Source: Palaemon carinicauda (taxonomy: Eukaryota > Arthropoda > Malacostraca > Decapoda > Palaemonidae). Taken from it: DNA of 64,000 nt. The position numbers were made by a program, and so were the translations under genes. Location of the stretch: contig NC_090728.1 in NCBI RefSeq assembly GCF_036898095.1, positions 83,614,891-83,678,890 on the forward strand. Reading direction: 5' to 3'. Of this stretch, positions 55,491 through 64,000 are shown one piece after another. The notes under the pieces were generated by a model, which had not been told where the DNA came from, searched no databases, and was given only the letters and a program-made list of their open reading frames with translations. Position 1 is the first letter of the stretch. Every line of letters starts with the position of its first letter.

Positions 55491-56545
55491 GAAGTTTGTA
55501 CCACTACCAGATCCAGTTCTGACCCAGCGAGTCCAGAAGTCAACTGTCTGCGCTTCATTACAGAAAACCCGGACCCTGCAGTTCATGATTTTCTCTCCCT
55601 AGCGGTGAGAAAGCGTTTCGGGATTTCGAAAGCCAGTATAGACTTCCTTGAGGAATATAAATGCAAATCTACTAGAAGGCAATATGAGTCATCTTGGAGA
55701 AAATGGGTGGCCTTTTGTCAAGGCGAAGATTCCGCAGGAGATCTTGACAGACTTCTGCTTATCTTTTTTCCCCACCTCCATGGTCAAGGGTTGGCAGCGA
55801 ACACGATTTCAGCGTGTAAGTCTGCTTTGACAAGACCCATTCTATATGCCTTCCAGGTCGACCTAGGTAACGAGATCTTTAATAAAGTCCCGAAAGCCTG
55901 TGCTAGGCTCAGACCTTCAGCACCTCCAAAGCCCATTTCATGGTCTTTAGACAAGTTCTTCATTTCGCTTCTCTGTTGAGCAATGAAGAGTGTGCGTTAA
56001 AGGATTTGACACAAAAGTTATTTTCCTATTTGCTCTCGCGTCCGGGGCCAGGGTTAGTGAGATTGTAGCCTCTCGAGAGAGGCAGGTCGTGTTCAGTTCC
56101 TGGATGGGGAAGAACTGAACCTGTTTCCGGATCCTACGTTTCTCGCCAAGAATGAGTTACCCACCAACAGGTGGGGTCCCTGGAGAATCTGCCCTCTGAA
56201 AGAAGATGCATCTCTATGTCCAGTAGAATGCCTAAAGGTCTATCTTCATAGAACTTCAGACTTCAAGGGTGGTCAACTATTCAGGGGAGAAACATCAGGC
56301 TCAAATTTATCTCTGAATCAACTCCGAGCGAAAATCACATATTTTATTCGCAGAGCGGATCCTGACAATACACCCGCAGGTCACGATCCGAGGAAAGTTG
56401 CCTCATTCTTAAATTTCTTTAATTGTATGGATTTTGAACATCTCCGTTCATACACTGGCTGGAAGTCTTCCAGAGTGTTCTTTCGCCACTATGCGAAGCA
56501 AGTAGAGGAACTAAAAGAGATCTGTGGTAGCAGTGGGTCGCGGTG
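55446..56545 (+). pseudogene. D5 tyrosine recombinase
   Basis: 55446-55979 is open: VNCLRFITENPDPAVHDFLS, RRQYESSWRKWVAF, GLAANTISACKSALTRP, PKACARLRPSAPPKPISWSL. An indel near 55965 and others around 56030-56090 damage the catalytic Arg region. The C-terminal half reads on in another frame from about 56150 with CPLKEDASLCPVECLKVYL, HDPRK (His-x-x-Arg) and FFRHYAK (Tyr). Confidence 0.85.
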
Positions 56546-56872
56546 TTAACCCTACTGTTTAACTCTGCGAGGAACAGTGGTCTTAATTGGGACGATTAAT
56601 TCCAGGGTGAGTGTGTAGTTACATACTGTACTACAAACTAAGTGAGGGCACTATGTTGCCCATCCAGACTGTTCCATTTCCGAAGGTGAACCTAGCATAA
56701 GTGCAGACATGTGTGCCGAGCGTTTCTAACGCTAATGTCATTGATTTGTAATAGAGGCTTTTATGACTTTGATACCTCGGTATCTTAAAAGTGGCATCTA
56801 ATGTTTTTTCTTTCAGACAAACAAGTTCTGTTTACTATCATACTTATGCTTAAAGTTTTGGGTTATCCTCTT

Positions 56873-56979
<107 letters not shown>

Positions 56980-57507
56980 GTGGTTAACCTGTCTATTTAT
57001 TGCCTGTCAATAATCTGGTTCTTGAGAACCTTGCGTCTCCTTCACCTGTGTCAATTTATTGGTATAATTGAGCATTCATTCTATGTATCTTATCTGGGAT
57101 AATTCTAATAGAATTGTTCCTTTATGCAAGCTATGTTGCATTGGTTTTTCTCCTATGCGGATATAAAACCTTTGTCCAATACAAGTATTGTGCGGAAAAC
57201 TGGTCGATATTTCATATTGACGCAGTGGTCCTTTACAAACTATGCTTTACTTAATATAGGGCGAGACCACTATATTAGCTTGCCTGGTATTCATACATAG
57301 ATATATGTCCTCTTCGAGACTTTTCCAGAGTCTAGTAGGACTCTTCCCTGTAGGGGGCAGGAAGCTCTAACATAGTTTATAGTTAGTTGAAAAGATGTAT
57401 AACGGTAACATCTTAGGTCTCTAGGTCTAGTCGACCGGGAAAAAATTACCTCCGGGGAGTACGGCACGTTCTGAGAATCCACAGATACAGTAATGCTCTG
57501 GTACACT

Positions 57508-57602
57508 TCCATCAGGACGACATGGCTTGAGCCCAAAAAACGGATTTTGAGCGAAGCGAAAAATCTATTTTTGGGTGAGATGGCCATGTCGTCCTGATGG
57601 AC
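57508..57602 (+). repeat. D5 internal complementary region
   Basis: It is bounded by CCATCAGGACGACATGGC and its complement GCCATGTCGTCCTGATGG. It contains GAGCCCAAAAAACGGATTTT and GCGAAGCGAAAAATC, the joined complements of the two D5 ends. Confidence 0.93.
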
Positions 57603-57669
57603 CCGCCCTTGCCTTTCTAAGAAAGGGCTGTAGGACCCCTCCCTAGATACAGTATCTCTAGCACCTCGT

Positions 57670-58052
57670 GTACGCTACAAGGAATACAGATGGCGCCAGG
57701 ATTGGCGCCAGGCACGCATACGAATCGGGGGATAGGGAAGCCTTGGGAGCGGCTCCCCTTTTTCTTTCCCGAATTCGTATCTCGTCAATCTCCCTCCTAC
57801 GAGACGAAATCTCTGTTCAGGTCGTAGATTGCCATGTGACGTGTCTAGAATACGTCCTCTGATATGTCGCGATATCCCTTTCACGAGGGATACTCGCTCC
57901 AGGAGTTAGAATTCTGGTACCTTAAGGTAAATTCTCTGGGAATATCGCCGTAGTTGTAATATACCCTAGGAAGCTACCCTATAGGAACTTCCATCAGGAC
58001 GACATGGCCATCTCACCCAAAAATAGATTTTTCGCTTCGCTCAAAATCCGTT
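57670..58052 (+). repeat. D5 right inverted terminal repeat
   Basis: Reverse complement of 49400-49750, with the outer extension CAAAAATAGATTTTTCGC...CAAAATCCG at 58017-58050. Confidence 0.9.
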
Positions 58053-58415
<363 letters not shown>

Positions 58416-58429
58416 ATAAATAAATTTCT

Positions 58430-59205
58430 ACCTCATACTTGGGATCGAACGCTAGCCCCTTCTAATGAAAGGCCAGGTCGAAACCAACCATGCCACGAGA
58501 GGCCATAAAGGAAATTGGAACCTGACGCTACCTAGCTGTCCGAGGATTTACCTGGCGAGACATCAGTCTCTTACCAGCGAGTTTTACCCGATTTCCCGGC
58601 CCACCACGTGACACAATTGGTAGTAATTCATTCAAATTACCCCTAATGAGTCAATATGGATAAATATCAACACAACATCATGTTTAAATAGAAATAAATT
58701 TCTACCTCATACTTGGGATCGAACGCTAGCCCCTTCTCGGTAAGAGACTGATGTCTCGCCAGGTAAATCCTCGGACAGCTAGGTAGCGTCAGGTTCCGAT
58801 TTCCTTTATGGCCTCTTGTGGCATGGTTGGTTTCGACCTGGCCTTTCATTAGAAGGGGCTAGCGTTCGATCCCAAGTATGAGGTAGAAATTTATTTCTAT
58901 TTGAACAAGATGTTGTGTTGATATTTATCCATATTGACTCACTAGGGGTAATTTGAATGAATTACTACCAATTGTGTCACGTGGTGGGCCGGGAAATCGG
59001 GTAAAACTCGCTGGTAAGAGACTGATGTCTCGCCAGGTAAATCCTCGGACAGCTAGGTAGCGTCAGGTTCCGATTTCCTTTATGGCCTCTCGTGGCATGG
59101 TTGGTTTCAACCTGGCCTTTCATTAGAAAGGGCTAGCGTTCGATCCCAAGTATGAGGTAGAAATTTATTTCTATTTGAACACGATGTTGTGTTGATATTT
59201 ATCCA
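58430..59205. repeat. Inverted/tandem array of a 274-bp unit with tRNA-like boxes
   Basis: The unit occurs in minus orientation from about 58430 to 58735 and in plus orientation from about 58736 to 59205. Identical landmarks (GTAAGAGACTGATGTCTCGC) recur 274 bp apart in the plus part. Each unit contains TGGCATGGTTGG (A-box-like, 59093) and GTTCGATCCC (B-box-like, 59138) 44 bp apart, and the hairpins GGTTG.GTTT.CAACC and CCTTTC.ATTA.GAAAGG, suggestive of a degenerate tRNA head. It may be a SINE amplified as a satellite; this is inference. Confidence 0.65.
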
Positions 59206-59350
<145 letters not shown>

Positions 59351-59352
59351 TG

Positions 59353-59554
59353 CAGTAATCCCTCACCGATCGCGGTTAATGGGGCCCAGAACCGACCCTG
59401 ATAGGTGAAAAACCGCCAAGTAGGTTCTCTCCCTATTTTTAGAATACATACATTTTTTTGGTCCATATACATGTATATATAATAAATATAAGTGTATATT
59501 AACCAAATAAATGCATAGTTATCATCAGAACATTAAAGAATCATGTAAATAAAA
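59353..59554. mobile_element. Fragment of a Tigger-like/MITE left end
   Basis: CAGTAATCCCTCACCGATCG and GATAGGTGAAAAACCGCCAA match the left end of the element at 27163 (CAGTGAACCCTCG..., GATAGGTGAAAATCCGCGAA). It is cut by the right end of D6 at about 59555, so D6 may have inserted into it. Confidence 0.6.
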
Positions 59555-59965
59555 TGAATTTTGAGCAAAGCATAAAATCTGTTTTTGTGTGAGATAGCAA
59601 TGTCGTCCTGATGGAAGATTCCTATAAGTAGCTTCCAAAGGATATTTGAACTACAGTGACATTCCCAGAGAATTTACCTTTAGGTCTCCAGAATTGTAAC
59701 TCCTGGCACGAATATCCTTAAAATTTCTCTTAAGGATATCTCAATCAGGGGACGTATATGTTGATACGACACATAGCAATCTTCATCCCGAATAGCGTTT
59801 TCGCCTCGAGGGGTAAGAGTGGCCAATTAGAAGGAGAGCCGTTATCAAGGTTACCCTTCCTCCCATACTACTATTGAGTATGTAGATGGCGCCATATCCA
59901 AGATGGCGGTTACTCCTAGTAGCATTGAGCATGGTGCTACAGATATAGTAGTTTCGGGAGGGATC
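59555..59965 (-). repeat. D6 right inverted terminal repeat
   Basis: Recognised by similarity to the D5 and D3 ends (GTCGTCCTGATGGAAG, CCCAGAGAATTTACC, TAACTCCTGGCACGA). The matching left repeat is outside the window. Confidence 0.75.
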
Positions 59966-60000
59966 CTGCCAAGGCCTTTTCTATAGAAAAGGAGGGCAGG

Positions 60001-60100
60001 TCCATCCGGATAATATGGCTATTTCACCCAAAAATAGATTTTTCGCTACTCTCAAAATCCGTTTTTTGGGCTCAAGCCATGTCATCCTCATGGAAGTTTA
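60001..60100 (-). repeat. D6 internal complementary region
   Basis: TCCATCCGGATAATATGGCT, GATTTTTCGCTACTCTCAAA and TTTTTTGGGCTCAAGCCATG in the same order as in D3, with more mismatches. Confidence 0.82.
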
Positions 60101-60422
60101 CCAGAAAATTACTAGAAAGCACTGTATCTGTGGATTTTCATAGGTGCCTTAACCCTTTAACGACCAAATAGCCCAAACGGGATCTTTAAAACAGCTACTT
60201 TTGGGTAGTCGTGGTGAACATGTTTATGCTTGTCTGAAATTGACTCTTTGGCAACTCATAGAGACACTCCTCTGCTCTTCGAATCAGCCAATCAGAAGCC
60301 GCCTGTCCTTCTCGCCAAGTCTGTAGCTCCTTCCAAAGACACCTCACTTGTGCTCAAGTCGGAAAAGTGACAAAACGCGTCGCAGTAACGTCCACATATC
60401 CCCCCCCCTGACCTCCATAATC

Positions 60423-61067
60423 ATGGTAAGTACACAGTGACTGTAAGATAGTGAAGCCTAGTGATATGCTTACCTTTTGATGTGGGTTTCAAGGGCTGTA
60501 GTGTTACTGACGTGTCGTAGTGACTATCGGAAAAAGTATAGATCCCATATGGGCTACCTCGGTCGAGTTTAGGCGGACCACGCTCATCCCATATGGGATC
60601 TATTGGACCTTAACGGGTCTACCGGGCACTACTTTACGACGCACATCATTTTTGCAAATTTTTTTTAGTGATTGTCTTAGACATTTGTGAATAGTTTTAA
60701 CAATATTTATAGAAATAATAGTGATTATTTAGAGATGTTAGGCTCATGTGCATACAAATTATTACCTTACAAGGTATTGAATGATACATTCTTGTTAGGA
60801 AAAGTTACATTTTTTTTTTATTACATGATTAATTTTTTTTCTTGCAGTTTCCTGGCCATATCTTTTATGGGCATCGCAACGCTGCATTGGAGACTCAGGA
60901 TCATACACCATGGGTTGCCCCTAATGACGCTGAAGGAAGTGATGTCAACGTGAGCCCTTTGGATGTCGACAGTGATGACGACGACCCTACGTACGTTCCT
61001 GACGAAGGCCTTACTCAGGAGGATGCCTTTGACCCTCCCGATGCTAGAGGTTAGTATGAGACATCCT

Positions 61068-61101
<34 letters not shown>

Positions 61102-61905
61102 TTTGTTTAATTTTCTTTTTTAAAAGTCTCGTTACAATAGTTGCTCTTTAAATTTATTTTCATTGTATTGCTCTTTAAATTTTTGTAAACAATGGGTATT
61201 TTTAAAACCTATTTGTGTACTTGCATACTCACTCACATACTTATGCACACACATGCATACTCACTGACATACAGATGCACACACATGCATACTCACTGAC
61301 ATACACATGCATACTCACTGACATACGCATGCACACACATGCATGCACACACACCAGCACTCATGATTCATTTACTGTTTCATTAATGTCACTTTATTCT
61401 TGTTTCAGCTCACAGGGTCAATGTTGTTGTTCCTCAGGAGATGCCTGTGGAAGAGGAAGTTGAAGTTGAAGGTGAGGTTAACCCTAAGAGGCCTCGTGTT
61501 GTTGAATGGAAGAAGGACGACATTCACATCCAGCCCCTACCGGGCTTCATTCATCCACAGCCAGACTTCTTGAGGGAACCTTACGAGGACTTCCGACTGG
61601 ATATCTCAAATTGGCTGAGAAGTTTCAAGACATCAAACTTCAAGATTACTAGGAATTCTCTTGGCACCAGGGATGTCGCTTTGCCCAAAAGGGGCCAACG
61701 GGCAGTTGTGCCAAGTGTAAAGTCACGCCAGGATGCCCCTACCCTACACATGCCAAAGCATGTCACCATGAGGCAGACCTACAAGTTCTGTTCTACTGCA
61801 GGCCACAACCACAGGTCTCGCTGGATGTGTGAGGAGTGCAAGGTGGCCCTTTGCCTCACTGAAAGTCAAAATTGTTTTGCTTTGTTCCATAAGATTTCTA
61901 AGTAA
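60423..61905 (+). CDS. PB2 spliced piggyBac-derived protein without the DDE core
   Basis: Predicted exons: 60423-60425 (ATG, donor GTAAGT), 60848-61049 (acceptor TTCTTGCAG, donor GTTAGT) and 61409-61905 (acceptor TTGTTTCAG, stop TAA). Phases fit, giving about 233 residues. The N-terminal part starts FPGHIFYGHRN and becomes acidic (DVDSDDDDPTYVPDEG). The third exon enters the usual start of the DDE domain (PQPDFLREPYEDFR) and passes directly to a C-terminal region and cysteine-rich domain (YKFCSTAGHNH, WMCEECKVALC, CFALFH). The ~300-residue catalytic core is missing in frame. No stops or shifts are seen. It could bind PB2-type ends or compete with active transposase; this is inference. Confidence 0.7.
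60541..60614 (+). repeat. PB2 left subterminal inverted repeat
   Basis: It contains GAGTTTAGGCGGACCACGCT and two CCCATATGGG palindromes, and matches 62207-62270 in inverse orientation over more than 50 bp without mismatch in the central part. Confidence 0.9.
61215..61350 (+). repeat. Minisatellite in PB2 intron 2
   Basis: Repeats of CATGCATACTCACTGACATA with variable CACA spacers, next to a (GA)n tract at 61068-61099. Lies between the second and third exons. Confidence 0.85.
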
Positions 61906-62206
61906 TTTTTTTGCTCTTTTTCACTAGATTTTTTAGTAAGTTTTATAATATGTTTCTATTTTTTCGATTATGAGTGAGGTTTAATATATTTTATGCATTT
62001 TCATAGTATTTTTGTATTTTTATAGTATTTTTGTATTTATTGTATATTGTATTCTCTTGTATTTACAACGTATTTTTTATTTAATAAAATTGTTAAGCCA
62101 TATACGTGTTTCTGTTATACATTGGAACTATAAAAAAATTGTTTAGTCATTAATAATCATATGATTTGTGGGCGAATCAACATTAGTAGAAACTTTAAAA
62201 TCTGTG

Positions 62207-62270
62207 CCGTTAAGGTCCAATAGATCCCATATGGGATGAGCGTGGTCCGCCTAAACTCGCCCAAGGTACC
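62207..62270 (-). repeat. PB2 right subterminal inverted repeat
   Basis: Reverse complement of the repeat at 60541-60614, including CCCATATGGG. Confidence 0.9.
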
Positions 62271-62429
62271 CAAATGGGATACTTCATTGCATGCAATTAT
62301 TTCGGTAATTTGGAAAAATTTTTAAAAGTACACAAGAATAAAAAGGTCTTGTATTTTCTTATACTACAACATACTAAAAGGAATTTTTAAAGTTTCCCAT
62401 AAAACCTAGGGTGGACCTTAAAGGGTTAA

Positions 62430-63170
62430 CCTTGGGACAATTTTTCTATGGTCATCTGGACCATTGAGACAAATGACGTTACCGTTATCCGTCATTACCA
62501 CTAATCATAGACAACGTTAGTGCTTCCTGCCCCCTGCAGAGAAGAGTCATACTAGACAGTAGAAAAGGGGCCTCAAAGTTAGCATATATTGTATGAACAA
62601 ACATAAGTATCCACCAGATATACAAACAGTCTCACGGTTTGTATATATTGTCTAAACAATATAAGTGTCAACTATATCCATTGTTAGTAAGCATACAACG
62701 ATATGAGGTTCACTTAACTGAATAAGTAAGAGAGCTCTGGCATATTTAGTGTGCAAATTGCACGGCGAAATAGGACGCAATTACATTCTAATAGACATTT
62801 ATTTTGAATAAATGACTAAATGGAAAAACGAGTGTAACGAATGTAACGTGTTAAAGGAATTATACGTGCAACGTATGTAGATAATATTTTTCCCTCCCGG
62901 AAAGGGAAGAAATGATGAGTGCCACTATAAAACTGAAAATTTTGATAAATTTTCCCAATATAAATTCTGTAAATGTTTTATACTATCAACACTGTGTACT
63001 ATGTACACACAGCACAAGTGTTATCTGTATAATTCCACACCTGAGATTTTGAATAGTCTTAGTGTCACCATGGTGACACTCACTTAAAAGGTATCGCACT
63101 GGGAGTGTCAACACCTTTTCACCCTAATTGATAGTCCCAATCAATTAACTGTTCATCGTAACACTAGACG
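62430..63170 (-). other. D6 3' non-coding region
   Basis: AT-rich sequence between PB2 and the recombinase gene. Nothing recognised beyond D6 non-coding sequence. Confidence 0.55.
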
Positions 63171-64000
63171 ACAGGCTTTAATACACTACCTGCCTCCACC
63201 ACATAATGCTTCAGCTCATGGACTTGCTTAGCGTAGTGTTTGTAGAACACACTGGATGATTTCCACACAGTATATGAGTGCAAACGCTTAAAGTCCATAT
63301 ACTGAAAAAAGTTCAGTGATGAAGGAATTTTCTTCAAATCATGACCTGCTGGGTGTACTGTCAGGATCCGCTCTGCGAATGAAGTAGGTGAGCTTCGCCC
63401 TCAGTTGTTTTAGGGATAAGTTTGATCCTGAGGTTTCTCCTTTGAAGAGCTGTCCTCCCCTGAAGTCTGAAGTTCTACGAAGATAGACCTTTAGACACTC
63501 CACTGGACATAGAGAGAAATCTTCCTTGAGAGGGCTGATTCTCTAGGGACCCCATCTTTTAGTGGGTAGCTCGTTCTTGGTGAGAAAAGCTGGATCAGGA
63601 AAGAGGTTCAGTTCTCCCACTTCTGTGAACTGAATGTGGCCCTCATTTCTTGATAGGGCTACTATTTCACTAACTCTAGCCCCTGAGGCTATAGCGAATA
63701 GGAAAATAACCTTCTGGGTTAGATCCTTGAGAGAACAATCTTCATTGTTCACAGATGAAGCATAATGTAGGACCTGGTCCAAAGACCATGAAATGGGCTT
63801 CGAAGGAGCTGCAGGCCTAAGTTTAGGGCATGCTTTCGGGATCTTGTTAAAGATTTCGTTTGTTAGATCCACTTGAAAGGCATATAGAAGAGGTCTAGTC
63901 AAGGCTGACTTACACGTAGTTATCGTGTTAGCTGCCAGACCTTGATTATGAAGGTGGATAAAGAAGGACAGACAGAAGTCTATTGAAATTTCTTTCGGTC
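63171..64000 (-). pseudogene. D6 tyrosine recombinase, C-terminal half (partial)
   Basis: From the window end: GLAANTITTCKSALTRP-like sequence, PKACPKLRPAAPSKPISWSL, IFLFAIASGARVSEIVALSR (catalytic Arg) and PAFLTKNELPTKRWGP, then a TAG at about 63543-63545. In the same frame it continues LKEDFSLCPVECLKVYLRRT, FIRRADPDSTPAGHD (His, with Lys in place of Arg two residues on) and VFYKHYAKQVHE (Tyr). The stop and the His-x-x-Lys change suggest an inactive copy. Confidence 0.85.

Larger units (their letters stand above)
60153..62425 (+). mobile_element. piggyBac-derived element PB2 lacking the catalytic core
   Basis: 2273 bp with TTAA duplications at 60149-60152 and 62426-62429 and ends of the type CCCTTTAASGWCC in inverted orientation. 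A longer, almost perfect subterminal inverted repeat lies at 60541-60614 and 62207-62270. It carries a spliced gene with piggyBac N- and C-terminal parts only. Confidence 0.88.
59555..64000 (-). mobile_element. DIRS-order retrotransposon D6, partial (continues beyond the window)
   Basis: Right end at about 59555 with the family hairpin (AATTTTGAGCAAAGCATAAAATC), right terminal repeat to about 59965, internal complementary region at 60001-60100, PB2 inserted at 60149, 3' non-coding region to 63170, then the recombinase gene running off the window end. More diverged ends than D3 and D5. Confidence 0.85.

Overview
The window is eukaryotic and consists almost entirely of transposable elements and microsatellites. 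I could not identify any host gene, rRNA or canonical tRNA. Very long (TA)n and (GTATAT)n arrays together with DIRS, piggyBac, Tigger and jockey-like elements suggest an arthropod. A decapod crustacean (shrimp-like) is my best guess, but this is inference only. Element names D1-D6, PB1, PB2 and L are mine.

Layout. (1) 392-29597 looks like one (TA)n locus opened by two tyrosine-recombinase retrotransposons of the DIRS order. D1 (584-8075, +) is nearly complete. D2 (8250-29597, -) is a decayed copy carrying three later insertions: D3 (10050-18623, -, best preserved) inside the D2 recombinase gene, PB1 (22553-24784, piggyBac) inside D2 gag, and a 1.8-kb TA-flanked MITE (27163-28938) in the D2 5' intron. 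(2) 30728-32520 holds the decayed 5' part of a jockey-like LINE. (3) A second LINE (32935-40862, -) is cut in two by D4 (33639-39980, +), a DIRS copy without a reverse transcriptase. (4) A Tigger/pogo element (40985-48731) with an intact 618-aa transposase ORF sits in a TA microsatellite. It is itself interrupted by L (41512-46121), a transposon with inverted arms of about 0.87 kb and a decayed transposase-like gene whose family I do not recognise. (5) D5 (49400-58052, +) is another DIRS copy in the microsatellite. (6) 58430-59205 is an inverted/tandem array of a 274-bp unit with tRNA-like promoter boxes. (7) D6 (59555 to beyond the window, -) is a DIRS copy whose 3' noncoding region contains PB2 (60153-62425). 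PB2 is a piggyBac derivative with an apparently intact spliced gene that lacks the catalytic core.

The five DIRS copies with visible 3' regions plus D6 share an architecture. They have inverted terminal repeats, and downstream of the recombinase gene an internal complementary region that joins the reverse complement of the left end to that of the right end. In the classical DIRS model this region templates a circular intermediate that the tyrosine recombinase inserts. Coding order is a short leader ATG, an intron, a Cys/His-rich gag exon, gag with an RG-rich tail, RT-RNase H-methyltransferase-like, then tyrosine recombinase. Wherever it can be read, RT lies in the +1 frame relative to gag and the recombinase lies in the -1 frame relative to the methyltransferase-like region, overlapping it by several hundred bases.
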